Part shown: in pieces, positions 52,572 to 61,689 of the stretch
Layout: each line of letters opens with the position of its first letter
Position numbering within the stretch: the first letter of the stretch is position 1
Assembly (NCBI GenBank): GCA_963774405.1
Contig: CAVZEV010000004.1
Coordinates: 186,001-250,000 of the forward strand
Length of the DNA: 64,000 nucleotides
Direction: 5' to 3'
Source of the DNA: VRUE01 sp963774405
GTDB taxonomy: Bacteria > Actinomycetota > Thermoleophilia > Solirubrobacterales > 70-9
Notes under the pieces: model-generated
What the model was told of the DNA's origin: nothing
What the model saw: only the letters and a program-made list of their open reading frames with translations
Database searches by the model: none
Position numbers and translations under genes: made by a program

Positions 52572-53228
52572 TCAGCTCGGCGGCTGCAGCGTCGTCCGGG
52601 CGCCCGGGTCCGGCTCGACCGGATCGGGCCAGCGCAGCTGCTCGGGCGCCTCGCGCATACGGATGATGCGGGCGGGGATGCCGGCGACGACGGCGTTGGC
52701 GGGGACGTCCTTGGTCACCACCGAGTTGGTGCCGACGATCGAGTTGTCGCCGACGCTGACCCCGCGCAGGACGCAGGCGCCGTAGCCGATCCAGACGTTG
52801 GAGCCGACGATGACGTCGCGCTTGTAGATGCCCTGCAGGCGGATCGGCCGCTCGACCTCGACCACGCCGTGATCGAAGTCGATGAACATCGCCCGGTCGG
52901 CGATCACGCACTGCGCGCCGATTCGCACGTGCTGGTAGGCGGAGATCGTGCACTCCTGGCCCATCACGGTCTTCTCGCCGATCTCGACCCGGCCCTCGTG
53001 GCAGCGGATCTTGGTCTTGTCGCCGATCCAGACGAAGCGGCCGAAGTCGACCCGTCCCCTGGCGGCGATCTCCAGTTCGAGCCCGCGGCCGAAGAAGAGG
53101 AGCCCGTCGGTGCGCCAGCGCCGCCCCGCCGCGGTGAAGAAGCGCCGGCGCAGGTAGCGGCCGAGCAGCAGCCCGTACCTGCGGTTCAGCATCCCGTTGC
53201 GGGCGAGGAAGCGGATCGTTCGAATCAC
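52572..53228 (-). CDS. Left-handed beta-helix acyltransferase
   Basis: 218 aa from GTG 53228 (MIRTIRFLARNGML); the upstream open frame would run into the meaB start region. Hexapeptide repeats build a left-handed beta helix: RFVWIGDKTKIRCHEGRVEIGEKTVMGQECTISAYQHVRIGAQCVIADRAMF, and the acetyltransferase signature GSNVWIGYGACVLRGVSVGDNSIVGTNSVVTKDVPANAVVAGIPARIIR. It most likely transfers an acyl group to a sugar of an envelope polysaccharide; the sugar is not known. Confidence 0.87.
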   Translation of the reverse strand: MIRTIRFLARNGMLNRRYGLLLGRYLRRRFFTAAGRRWRTDGLLFFGRGLELEIAARGRVDFGRFVWIGDKTKIRCHEGRVEIGEKTVMGQECTISAYQHVRIGAQCVIADRAMFIDFDHGVVEVERPIRLQGIYKRDVIVGSNVWIGYGACVLRGVSVGDNSIVGTNSVVTKDVPANAVVAGIPARIIRMREAPEQLRWPDPVEPDPGARTTLQPPS

Positions 53229-53257
53229 GGCGGCGGGAACTCTAGACTCACCGATCC

Positions 53258-54220
53258 GTGACCGACGTCGCCAAGACCGCACCGCTCGCCGAGCGCCTCG
53301 TCGCCGGCGACAAGCGCGCCCTGGCGCGGGCGATCACGCTGATCGAGTCCGACGACCCGGCCGGCTGGGAGCTCGTGCGCGAGGTCTACCCGCGCACCGG
53401 CAAGGCCCGCATCGTCGGCTTCACCGGCCCGCCCGGCGTCGGCAAGAGCACTCTGATCGGGGCGCTGACCGCGGAGCTGCGCAAGTCCGAGCGCCAGGTC
53501 GCCGTGCTCTCGATCGATCCCTCCAGCCCCTTCACCCAAGGCGCCCTGCTCGGCGACCGCATCCGCCTCTCCGACCACTTCCTCGACCCCGGGGTCTTCA
53601 TCCGCTCGATGGCCTCGCGCGGCGCTCTCGGCGGCCTCTCCGAGGCGGCGCTGCAGGTGGCGCTGGCGATGGACGCGGCGGGCAAGGACGACGTGCTGAT
53701 CGAGACGGTCGGCGTCGGCCAGGCCGAGATCGACATCGTCGACCACGCCGACACGATCGTGCTGGCGCTGATGCCGGGCTCGGGCGACTCGATCCAGGCG
53801 CTGAAGGCCGGGGTGATGGAGATCCCCGACGTGATCGTCGTCAACAAGGCCGACCACCCGATGACCGACACGATGGTGCGTGAGGTGCGCGGCGTGCTGG
53901 CGCTCTCCCACGACCCCGAAGGCTGGAACGTGCCGATCCTGCGCACCGAGGCGGCGCGTGGGGAGGGCGTGGCCGAGCTGGCCGAGGCGATCGACGAACA
54001 CCGCGCCCACATCGAGGCCGCCGGAACGTTGGAGCAGCGCCGCGCCCGCAACCTGCGCAGCGAGGTGCTCGGCATCGCCACCTCGCGGATGCGCCGCCGC
54101 ATGGAGACGACAGCCGCTGAAGATCCCCAGACGGCGGAGCTGCTCGAGCGAGTCGTCCGCCGCGAGCTCGATCCCGCCAGCGCCGCCGCCGAGCTCTTGG
54201 AGCGGCAGACCGATGAGTGA
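53258..54220 (+). CDS. meaB: Methylmalonyl-CoA mutase-associated GTPase MeaB
   Basis: 320 aa. MeaB protects and reloads B12-dependent methylmalonyl-CoA mutase. P-loop GFTGPPGVGKST (54-65), SIDPSSPFTQGALLGDRIRL, ETVGVGQAEIDI, and NKADH (G4) are all present. The first gene of the mutase itself begins at 63380 on the same strand, so the pair is separated by 9 kb. It overlaps the next gene by 8 bp. Confidence 0.94.
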   Translation: MTDVAKTAPLAERLVAGDKRALARAITLIESDDPAGWELVREVYPRTGKARIVGFTGPPGVGKSTLIGALTAELRKSERQVAVLSIDPSSPFTQGALLGDRIRLSDHFLDPGVFIRSMASRGALGGLSEAALQVALAMDAAGKDDVLIETVGVGQAEIDIVDHADTIVLALMPGSGDSIQALKAGVMEIPDVIVVNKADHPMTDTMVREVRGVLALSHDPEGWNVPILRTEAARGEGVAELAEAIDEHRAHIEAAGTLEQRRARNLRSEVLGIATSRMRRRMETTAAEDPQTAELLERVVRRELDPASAAAELLERQTDE

Positions 54221-54611
54221 GGAGCTCGCCGCGCCGCCCTCCCTGGAGGAGGCGCGGACCTGGATCGGCTCTGACGTCGACGACCTCGACGGCACCGGCG
54301 CCGGCCAGGCCCACGGCCTCTTCGTCGACGCCGAGAGCGGCGCCCCCACCTGGCTGATCGTCAAGCAGGGCCGAGTCAAACCAACCCTGGTCGCCGCCCC
54401 CCTCCGCGATTGCGCGGCAGCCGCCGGCCGAGTCTGGATCGCCCAAGACCGCGACAAGCTCCGCCGCGCCCCCGTAGTGGACCCAACCCGCCCCCTCCTC
54501 CGCGAGCACGAGCTAACAATCAGCGCCCACTACGGCGCCGGCGACCAGTCGGCCGCGCCGCCGAGGTGGTCGGCGCGCCCCGAGAACGCAGTTACCTCGC
54601 AGCCCGGCTAG
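54213..54611 (+). CDS. PRC-barrel-like small protein
   Basis: 132 aa from ATG 54213. The core (SLEEARTWIGSDVDDLDGTGAGQAHGLFVDAESGAPTWLIVKQGRVKPTLVAAPL) has the beta-strand order and conserved GxVxGxxxD-like turns of PRC-barrel domains. Tail RAPVVDPTRPLLREHELTISAHYG supports this. Such proteins bind RNA or ribosomal parts or act in photosynthetic complexes; nothing here picks one. It overlaps the meaB end and the convergent acyl-CoA dehydrogenase tail. Confidence 0.75.
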   Translation: MSEELAAPPSLEEARTWIGSDVDDLDGTGAGQAHGLFVDAESGAPTWLIVKQGRVKPTLVAAPLRDCAAAAGRVWIAQDRDKLRRAPVVDPTRPLLREHELTISAHYGAGDQSAAPPRWSARPENAVTSQPG

Positions 54612-55753
54612 CAGCCGAGCTGCCGCGCGATCACCATCTGCTGCACCTCGTCGGTGCCCTCGCCAATCGTGAGAATCTTGGCGTCCCGGTAAAAGCGGCA
54701 GACCGGGTACTCCTCGATGAAGCCGTAGCCGCCGTGGATCTGCACCGCCTCCTCGGTCGCCCGCACGGCGAGGCGGCCGGTGATCAGCTTTGCCTGGGCG
54801 GCGGTGAGGGTGAACGACTTGCCCGCGTCCTTCTCGAGGGCGGCGCGCCAGGTGAGCAGCCGCGCCGCCTCGATCTGGGCCGAGAGATCGGCGATCTTGG
54901 CCTGGATCGACTGGAACTTCGAGATCGCCTGACCGAAGGCCTGGCGCTCCTTGGCGTAGGCGATCGCCTCGTCGAGCGCGCCCTGGGCGAGTCCCACCCC
55001 CATCGCCGCAACGCCGATCCGGCCGCCGTCGAGGATGTGGAGGAAGTTCTTGAAGCCCTCGCCGCGGCGCCCGAGCAGATTGCCCTCGGGCACTCGGCAG
55101 TCCTCGAAGCTGAGCGGCCGGGTATCGGAGGCGTTCCAGCCCATCTTGCGGTAGGGCTCACCCGCCTCGTAGCCGGGCGTGCCGTTGGGCACGATCAGAT
55201 TGGAGATCTCCTTGCGCCCGCCGGCCTCGCCGGTGACGGCGGTGATCGAGACGCAGCCGGAGATCTCGGTTCCCGAGTTGGTGATGAACTGCTTGGCCCC
55301 GTTGACGACCCACTCGCCGTCCTCGAGCTTGGCCGTCGTCCGCACGTTCCCCGCATCGGACCCCGCCTCCGGCTCGGTCAGCCCAAACGAGGCAAGCCGT
55401 TCCCCGCTACAGAGCTGCGGCAGCCATTCATCCTTCTGCGCGTCGCTCCCCCAGAGCCAGATCGGCATCGTCCCCAACGAGGTGTGCGCCGCCATCGTGA
55501 TGCAGACCGAAGAGTCGATCCGAGCCAGCTCTTCCACCGCCAGCACGTAGCTCAGCGTGTTCGCCCCGCCCCCGCCGTACTCCTGCGGAAACGGAATCCC
55601 CATCAGTCCCAAGCCGCCGAGCTTCCCGACGATCTCGTAAGGAAAGCTCTTCGTCCTATCCAACTCCTCGGCTACGGGCTTGACCTCCTGAAGGGCAAAG
55701 TCCCGAACCGTGTCCCGCAACAGCTTCTGCTCGTCGCTGAGCTCGAAATTCAC
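54608..55753 (-). CDS. Acyl-CoA dehydrogenase
   Basis: 381 aa, standard length. FAD- and substrate-binding motifs are CVSITAVTGEAG and FGLTEPEAGSDAG; the C-terminal HGGYGFIEEYPVCRFYRDAKILTIGEGTDEVQQMVIARQLG is the family signature, with the catalytic Glu in IGEGTDE. It opens the alpha-beta double bond in beta-oxidation or branched-chain catabolism. It is likely in one operon with the aldehyde dehydrogenase gene upstream. Confidence 0.92.
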   Translation of the reverse strand: MNFELSDEQKLLRDTVRDFALQEVKPVAEELDRTKSFPYEIVGKLGGLGLMGIPFPQEYGGGGANTLSYVLAVEELARIDSSVCITMAAHTSLGTMPIWLWGSDAQKDEWLPQLCSGERLASFGLTEPEAGSDAGNVRTTAKLEDGEWVVNGAKQFITNSGTEISGCVSITAVTGEAGGRKEISNLIVPNGTPGYEAGEPYRKMGWNASDTRPLSFEDCRVPEGNLLGRRGEGFKNFLHILDGGRIGVAAMGVGLAQGALDEAIAYAKERQAFGQAISKFQSIQAKIADLSAQIEAARLLTWRAALEKDAGKSFTLTAAQAKLITGRLAVRATEEAVQIHGGYGFIEEYPVCRFYRDAKILTIGEGTDEVQQMVIARQLGC

Positions 55754-55774
55754 GCCGGGCAGCCTATGCGAGCG

Positions 55775-57211
55775 CTAGAGCTGAAGGCTCTTGACCTGCA
55801 AGAGCTCCTCAATCGCGTAGCGCCCGTTCTCACGCCCATGCCCCGACTGCTTGTACCCCCCAAACGGCGCCAGCGGATTGAAGGCACCACCGTTGATCTC
55901 GATCTGACCGGTCCTGATCCGCTTCGCAACACCGATCGCGCGGTCCTGGTCCGCCGACCAAACCCCGCCCGCGAGCCCGTAGGCGGTGTCGTTGGCGATC
56001 CGCACCGCGTCGTCCTCGCCGTCGTAAGGCTGGATCGCCAGCACCGGGCCGAAGATCTCCTCCTGGGCGATCGTCATCTCCGGCGTCACCTCGGAGAAGA
56101 CCGTGGGGCGGACGAAGAAGCCCTTGTCGAGGCCCTCGGGCGCCGCCGTGCCGCCGGTGAGCAGCTTCGCTCCCTCTGCCTCGCCCTTCTCGATGTAGCC
56201 GCGCACCCGCTCGCGCTGGGTCTCGGAGACGAGCGGTCCCAGCCGGGTCGACTGCTCGAAGGGGTCGCCCGGCGTGAAGCTCTCGGCCGCCTGGGCGGCG
56301 ATCTGCTCGGCCTCGGCGAGCTTCTCGCGCGGTACCAGCATCCGGGTCAGGGCGCTGCAGGTCTGGCCCGAGTTGAGGTAGCACTTGCCGACGCCGTCGG
56401 GCACGGCCTTGCTCAGGTCGGCGTCGTCGAGGATCACGTTCGGCGACTTGCCGCCGAGCTCCATCGCGACCGGCTTCACCGTCGCCGAGGCGAGCTCGGA
56501 GACGCGGCGCCCGGCCCGGGTCGAGCCGGTGAAGGAGACCATGTCGACGCCGGGATGGCCGGCGATCGCCTCGCCGACGACCGGCCCGGTGCCGGTAACC
56601 AGGTTGAAGGCGCCGGCGGGGAGGCCGGCGGCCTCGATCACCTCGGCGAGGATGAAGGCGTTGAGCGGCACGATCTCGCTCGGCTTCAGCACCACCGTGC
56701 AGCCGGCGGCGAGGGCGGGGGCGACCTTGCAGGCGATCTGGTTGAGCGGGTAGTTCCAGGGCGTGATCGCGCCGAGCACGCCGACCGGCTCGCGCAGCAC
56801 CCGCGAGTTGCCGATCTCCTCCTCCCAGCGCACTTCCTCCAGCAGCTTCGGCATCGCCCCGAACTGGGCGATCGGCAGCCCGGCCTGGATCATCTTGCTC
56901 AGCGTCAGCGGCATGCCGAGCTCCTGGGAGATCGTCGCCGCGATCTCGTCGGCCCGCTCGGCCAGCCCGGCGGAGATCGCGCTCATGAAGCCGGCGCGCT
57001 CCTCGCGCGGGGTCTGCGACCAGGGCTCGAAGGCGTCGCGCGCGGCCGCGACCGCGCGGTCGGCATCTGCCGCGGTGCAGGCCGGGATCGAACCCATCGT
57101 CTCCTCGCTGGTCGAGTTGACGACCTCGAGCGTCCCGCTCGCCTCCGGCTCGACCCACTCGCCGCCGATGAAGACCTGTTCCTTCGCCTGAACCTCAGCC
57201 GCCGTCGCCAT
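55775..57211 (-). CDS. NAD-dependent aldehyde dehydrogenase family protein
   Basis: 478 aa from ATG 57211, which overlaps the HxlR stop by one base (TAATG); the longer open frame is a shadow. Catalytic Glu251 in MELGGKSP and Cys285 in NSGQTCSA, and the NAD loop SFTGSTRAGRRV are present. The substrate is unknown. The overlap with the HxlR gene upstream suggests the regulator controls it. Confidence 0.93.
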   Translation of the reverse strand: MATAAEVQAKEQVFIGGEWVEPEASGTLEVVNSTSEETMGSIPACTAADADRAVAAARDAFEPWSQTPREERAGFMSAISAGLAERADEIAATISQELGMPLTLSKMIQAGLPIAQFGAMPKLLEEVRWEEEIGNSRVLREPVGVLGAITPWNYPLNQIACKVAPALAAGCTVVLKPSEIVPLNAFILAEVIEAAGLPAGAFNLVTGTGPVVGEAIAGHPGVDMVSFTGSTRAGRRVSELASATVKPVAMELGGKSPNVILDDADLSKAVPDGVGKCYLNSGQTCSALTRMLVPREKLAEAEQIAAQAAESFTPGDPFEQSTRLGPLVSETQRERVRGYIEKGEAEGAKLLTGGTAAPEGLDKGFFVRPTVFSEVTPEMTIAQEEIFGPVLAIQPYDGEDDAVRIANDTAYGLAGGVWSADQDRAIGVAKRIRTGQIEINGGAFNPLAPFGGYKQSGHGRENGRYAIEELLQVKSLQL

Positions 57212-57708
57212 TACGCCCTCCTCGCTAGTTCCAGTGGCTCCATCATGCCGGGTCCGGGAATAGCCCGGGCGTCGCGGGCGTGCAGGACCTTGCCGCAGCT
57301 CTCGCAGATGCCGCGGTCGCTGACCGCGCCGCCGCACTCCTTGTGGACGATCAGCATCGGCGGGCCGTCGGGACCGGGGGAGTGGCGATCGCCCCAACTG
57401 AGCAGGGCGATCAGGGCCGGCCAGAGGTCGAGGCCCTTCTCGGTGAGGAAGTACTCGTAGCGCTCGGGGTTAGACTGGTAGGCGCGGCGCTTGAGGATGT
57501 CCTCCTCGACCAACCGCTGCAGGCGGGCCGAGAGCACGTTGCGGGCCACTCCCAGGCCCTTCTGCAGCTGGTCGAAGCGCCGCCGGCCGTTCATCACGTC
57601 GCGCACGATCAACAGCGACCAGCGCTCGCCGACGATCTCCAGCGAGCGCGCGATCGAGCAGACCTGCCCCGGATAGTCGCTGCGCAGCACAAAGTGATCT
57701 TGGCACAC
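57211..57708 (-). CDS. HxlR-family regulator
   Basis: 165 aa from GTG 57708. Winged-helix core: CSIARSLEIVGERWSLLIVRDVMNGRRRFDQLQKGLGVARNVLSARLQRLVEEDILKRR, with YEYFLTEKGLDLWPALIALLSWGD. The C-terminus carries a zinc-ribbon-like Cys set (HKECGG, ICESCGKV). There is no good ribosome site; the start codon abuts an operator-like dyad. It is divergent from the thioesterase side and overlaps the aldehyde dehydrogenase gene by one base. Confidence 0.88.
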   Translation of the reverse strand: MCQDHFVLRSDYPGQVCSIARSLEIVGERWSLLIVRDVMNGRRRFDQLQKGLGVARNVLSARLQRLVEEDILKRRAYQSNPERYEYFLTEKGLDLWPALIALLSWGDRHSPGPDGPPMLIVHKECGGAVSDRGICESCGKVLHARDARAIPGPGMMEPLELARRA

Positions 57709-57711
57709 AGA

Positions 57712-57770
57712 GTTGCATCAAGCAACCCACTTGGGCTAGGGTCCGTACCAAGCGAGTTGCATCAAGCAAC
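57712..57770 (+). promoter_or_regulatory. Two identical GTTGC-ATCAA-GCAAC dyads in a divergent promoter
   Basis: GTTGCATCAAGCAAC occurs at 57712-57726 and again at 57756-57770, 44 bp apart, within a 20-bp identical repeat (57710-57729 and 57754-57773). Spacing of about four helical turns puts both on the same face. Both lie between the HxlR gene and the thioesterase side, so they are probable HxlR operators. TTGCAT in the first copy could serve as a -35 with TAGGGT 18 bp on. Confidence 0.75.
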
Positions 57771-57777
57771 CCATCTC

Positions 57778-57827
57778 GCTGACTTCCTGGTTTTGGGTGC
57801 ATACGGATTCAAAGCCAGGAAGTCAGC
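57778..57827 (+). promoter_or_regulatory. Hairpin leader upstream of a small ORF and thioesterase
   Basis: Arms 57778-57795 and 57810-57827 pair over 18 bp with a single mismatch that is a G-U pair in RNA; the loop is 14 nt. It ends 15 nt before the ATG of the small ORF, in the predicted 5' leader, with a purine-rich ribosome site (AGAGGGGGAACGGAG) right after it. It could control translation or RNA stability. Confidence 0.6.
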
Positions 57828-57842
57828 AGAGGGGGAACGGAG

Positions 57843-58004
57843 ATGGAGATGAGGTTGATCCCGAAGCACAGGCATAACCACCGTTCGAAGGCCCCACGGA
57901 TCTCGATCACTCAGGCTGAGATCACGGCGGATCTGGTCTACCCGGCGACGCCGCGCTCCCTGCATGAGCGCGGCCACGGCACCGTGCGCAGGGCGGGCCG
58001 TTGA
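57843..58004 (+). CDS. Small basic protein (53 aa), translationally coupled to the thioesterase
   Basis: ATG 57843 with a purine-rich ribosome site, ending in a TGA that overlaps the TTG start of the thioesterase (TTGA, 58001-58004). The product begins MEMRLIPKHRHNHRSKAPRI and is rich in Arg and His; no domain was recognised. It may be a leader peptide that couples the thioesterase to upstream translation, or a real small protein. It sits immediately downstream of the hairpin and the HxlR operators. Confidence 0.5.
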   Translation: MEMRLIPKHRHNHRSKAPRISITQAEITADLVYPATPRSLHERGHGTVRRAGR

Positions 58005-58564
58005 GCGCCGAGGGCGTGGCCGAGCAGGGCGGGGGAGCGGTCGAGGCCGCCCTTGCTTTCGCCGAGTCCCAGCCCGAGATCAGCCGCCGCGAGCTGGTCT
58101 GGCAGGACCCGCTGCCGACCGCGGCCGCCGGGGCGACGATGACCGGGATGGAGTACATGGAAGCAATCGTCGCCGGCGCGATGCCCCCGCCGCCGATCGC
58201 GGTGACGATGCGGATGCGCCCGATCGAGCTCGGCGAGGGCCGCGCCGTCTTCGAGGGCGAACCGGGCGAGGAGCACTACAACCCGATCGGCGTCGTCCAC
58301 GGCGGCTACGCCGCGACCCTGCTCGACTCGGCCCTCGGCTGTGCGGTCCACACGACCCTGCCCGCGGGCGTCGGCTACACCTCGCTTGGCCTCGAGGCCA
58401 AGTACGTGCGCCCGATCACCCGCGACACCGGCCGGGTCCTCTGCGAGGCCAACGTCCTCTATCGCGGCCGTCGTCAGGCCACCGCCGAGGCCAACCTCAC
58501 CGCCGCCGACAGCGGCAAGCTGCTCGCCCACGGCGTCGCCACCTGCATGATCCTCAGCGGGTAG
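58001..58564 (+). CDS. PaaI-family hotdog thioesterase
   Basis: 187 aa from TTG 58001, coupled to the small ORF. Hotdog thioesterase pattern: EEHYNPIGVVHGGYAATLLDSALGCAVHTTLPAGVGYTSLGLEAKYVRPITRDTGRVLCEANVLYRGRRQATAEANLTAADSGKLLAHGVATCMIL. The HGG..ATLLDSA segment carries the active-site Asp or Asn position. It hydrolyses an acyl-CoA thioester, substrate unknown. The N-terminal about 50 residues are extra and may be part of an alternative start choice. Confidence 0.85.
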   Translation: MSAEGVAEQGGGAVEAALAFAESQPEISRRELVWQDPLPTAAAGATMTGMEYMEAIVAGAMPPPPIAVTMRMRPIELGEGRAVFEGEPGEEHYNPIGVVHGGYAATLLDSALGCAVHTTLPAGVGYTSLGLEAKYVRPITRDTGRVLCEANVLYRGRRQATAEANLTAADSGKLLAHGVATCMILSG

Positions 58565-58598
58565 AAGCTTATTGTCTGCAAGCCACTATTGTTGGCCC

Positions 58599-58916
58599 AT
58601 GGTTGACGCTGGCAGTCTGCTCAGGACGGTGAGAAAGCGCCACGCGGTGAGTCAGAAGCGCCTGGCGATGCGAGCTTCGACTACCCAGTCGGCGATTTCT
58701 CGGATTGAGCGCGGTCGAGTTTCGCCGACGGTTGAGACGCTGGACGAGCTGATCTTCTTGCTGGGAGAGGATCTTTTGTTGGACGCTCAGCAAAGAGACT
58801 CGGGTCTCAATATCGAAGCCCTGGAAGAGCGTTTGCGTCTCACTCCCTCCCAGAGGATTCAGCGCGGGCTCGATGAGGCTGAACGGGTCATCCAGGAAGC
58901 TCAGCCACGGAGTTGA
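58599..58916 (+). CDS. XRE-family helix-turn-helix protein
   Basis: 105 aa from ATG 58599. HTH: LLRTVRKRHAVSQKRLAMRASTTQSAISRIERGRVSPTVETLDELIFLLGEDLLLD. The tail NIEALEERLRLTPSQRIQRGLDEAERVI is typical of proteins that pair with a downstream nucleotidyltransferase or toxin, but no such gene follows. Its base composition is less GC-rich than the neighbours. It is convergent with pepA. Confidence 0.82.
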   Translation: MVDAGSLLRTVRKRHAVSQKRLAMRASTTQSAISRIERGRVSPTVETLDELIFLLGEDLLLDAQQRDSGLNIEALEERLRLTPSQRIQRGLDEAERVIQEAQPRS

Positions 58917-58931
58917 GCTGCGCGGTGCGGC

Positions 58932-60369
58932 TCAGCCTGCCAGCTCGCGGGCGAGGCCGGTGAGCAGCCGCACGCCGTAGCCGCTGGCATCGCTGCCGGT
59001 GTAGGCGCGGCCTACGTCCCAGGCGGTGCCGGCGATGTCGAGGTGGGCCCAGGGGGTGTCGCCGACGAATTCCTCGAGGAAGCCGGCGGCCGAGATCGTG
59101 CCGGCCTTGCGCTTCGGCGCCGCGTTGGTCAGGTCGGCGACCGTTCCCTTCATCAGCGCCTTGTACTCGGCGTGCAGGGGGAGCCGCCAGACCAGCTCGC
59201 CGGTGTCCTTGCCGACCGTCTCGATCTCCTCAGCCAACTCGTCGTCGTTGCTGACCACAGCGGCGTAGCTCGAACCCAGCGCGATCATCACCGCGCCGGT
59301 CAGGGTGGCGATGTCGACGACCCTGTCGGCCCCCTGCTCGATCGCGTAGGCGAGCGCGTCGGCGAGGATCAGCCGGCCCTCGGCGTCGGTGTTGTTGACC
59401 TCGACCGTCTTGCCGTTGTACTGGGTGATGATGTCGCCGGGCTTGATCGCCGTCCCGGAGGGCATGTTCTCGGTCGCGGGCACGACCGCGATCAGGTTCA
59501 GCTCCAGGCCCAGCTCGGCGATCGCGCCGACCGCCTCCAGCACCGCGGCGGCCCCCGACATGTCCATCTTCATCTCCTGCATGCCGGCCGAGGGCTTCAG
59601 CGAGATGCCGCCGGTGTCGAAGGTGACGCCCTTGCCGACCAGGCCGAGTGTCTCGCCCGAGCCGCCGCCGTCGTAGCGCAGCACGATCAGGCGCGGCTCC
59701 TCGGCGCTGCCCTGGCTGACCGCGACGAGCCCGCCCAGCTCCTTGGCGGCGATCTCCTCGCGGCCGAGGACCTCGACCGCGAGCGAGTCGTGAGCGGCGG
59801 CGATCTCCTCGGCGCGGCCGGCCAGGTAGGAGGGGGTGGCGACGTTGGAGGGCAGGCTCTGCAGGTCGCGGGCGCGGTTCTGCGCCTCGGCGCAGACGCG
59901 GGCGGCCTCGGATGCGGCGGCGATGCTCTCCGGGCCGAGCAGGGTCAGCGAGTCGAGCCCGGCGGGCTCGGGTCCTCGGGGTCGCTTGCTCTTGAAGCGG
60001 TCGAAGCGGTAGGCGCCGAGGATCGTGCCGGTGACGATGCCCTCGGCGAGCGCCTCGGCGTCCTCGCCCTCGGGCAGGGCCCAGGCGAGCGAAGCGGCCT
60101 CCAGCTTGCCCGCCTCTTTGGCGACGAGCGCGGCGGCGACCCGCAGCCGCTCGGCGTCGAGCTCCTCGCGCTTGCCCAGCCCCGACGACCAGCACGCGGG
60201 CGGGCCGCTCGGGATGGATCGTGGCCAGCTTCTTGAAGCCGCTCTTGGCGTCGGCGGCGCCGCGCGCCGAGGCGAGCTCGCCGGGCAGCTCCTCGCCCTC
60301 GCAGAGGCCGATCGCAATGAGGTCCGCCTCGACCGCGGCGAGCTCGTTCTGGCTGACGGGGACCCTCAT
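58932..60369 (-). CDS. pepA: Leucyl aminopeptidase (M17), one frameshift
   Basis: About 478 aa from ATG 60369 (MRVPVSQNELAAVEADLIAIGL) after removing one extra G near 60183. M17 motifs: VGKGVTFDTGGISLKPS, MKMDMSGAAAVLEA, NNTDAEGRLILADAL, and the late DIAGTAWDVGRAYTGSDASGYGVRLL. It releases N-terminal residues from peptides using two metal ions. All catalytic residues are in the intact C-terminal part. It is divergent from the thiolase gene. Confidence 0.9.
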
Positions 60370-60499
60370 CGAGCTCGCGAGTCTATGACCTTGCGCACAG
60401 CGGTCGGCCACAGCCCCGCGCTATGGTTTTCACACATACGGGCCAGGAGGCCCTGATCCGAGCCGAGACCCGGCATAAATACTCAGAGAAAGGCCGCCG

Positions 60500-61685
60500 A
60501 TGCCCAGCACAGTCATCCTCAGCAGCGCCCGCACGCCCTTCGGCAAGATGGGCGGCACCCTCTCCTCGCTCGACGCCACCGACCTCGGCGGGCACGCGAT
60601 CGAGGCCGCGCTGGAGCGCTCCGGCGTCGACCCCGAGCAGGTCGAGCAGGTCGTCTTCGGCCAGGTGCTGCAGGCCGGCCAGGGCCAGATCCCCTCGCGC
60701 CAGGCCCAGATCAAGGGCGGCATCCCCAAGGAGGTGCCCTCGGAGACGATCAACAAGGTCTGCGCCTCGGGCATGCGCTCGACTCGGCATCGCCGACATG
60801 GCGATCCGCGCCGGCGACACCGAGGTCGCCGTCACCGGCGGCATGGAGTCGATGAGCCAGGCGCCGCACCTGCTGCCGGGCGCCCGCTTCGGCTACCGCA
60901 TGGGCCACGTCGAGACGATCGACGCGATGGTCCACGACGGCCTCACCAACCCCTTCACCGAGAAGCAGATGATCAACGAGGCGAGCGAGGTCTCCAACGA
61001 GCTGGAGATCACCCGCGCCGACATGGACCGCTTGGCCGAGCGCTCGCACCGGCTCGCCGCCGAGGCGACCGACGCCGGCCGCCTCGCCGACGAGATCGCC
61101 GGGGTCACGGTCAAGTCGCGCAAGGGCGAGCACACGGTCGAGACCGACGAGGCGATCCGCGCCGAGACCACGGTCGAGACGCTGGCCGGGCTGCGCGCGA
61201 TCGGCGGCGAGGACGCCACCCACACCGCCGGCAACGCACCGGGCGTCAACGACGGCGCCGGCGCGCTGGTCGTCGCCTCCGAAGAGTGGGCCGAGAGGGA
61301 GGGCCGCACGCCGCTCGCCCGCGTCCTCTCCTACGGCACCGTCGCCGACGACTTCCCCTACCTGGCGAAAACGCCGGCCAACGCCGCCAAGCAGGCGCTG
61401 GAGAAGATCGGCAAGACCCCCGATGACGTCGACCTCTGGGAGATCAACGAGGCCTTCGCCTCGGTCGCGCTCAACTCGATGCGGATGCTCGGCGTCGAGG
61501 AGGAGAACGTCAACGTCAACGGCGGCGCGATCGCGCTCGGCCACCCGATCGGCGCCTCGGGCGCCCGCATCGTCGGCTCGCTCATCCACGAGCTCGGCCG
61601 TCGCGGCGGCGGCCTCGGCGTCGCCGCGATCTGCTCCGGCGGCGGCCAGGGCGACGCGATCGTGATCGAGGTCGACGGCCGGTAG
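60500..61685 (+). CDS. Thiolase (acetyl-CoA acetyltransferase), one frameshift
   Basis: About 394 aa after removing one extra base near 60784, between MRS and LGIADMAIRAG. The nucleophile is C88 in VCASGM; GGMESMSQAPHLL, NEAFASVALN, GHPIGASGARIVGSL and CSGGGQGDA (second Cys) complete the signature. It catalyses acyl-CoA condensation or thiolytic cleavage. It is followed 4 bp later by a HAD-family gene. Confidence 0.92.
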
Positions 61686-61689
61686 CGCG

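Noticed and set aside
54410..57460. A 1016-codon open frame across the acyl-CoA and aldehyde dehydrogenase genes
   Set aside because: It is antisense to two clear enzymes, low-complexity, and has no recognisable domain.
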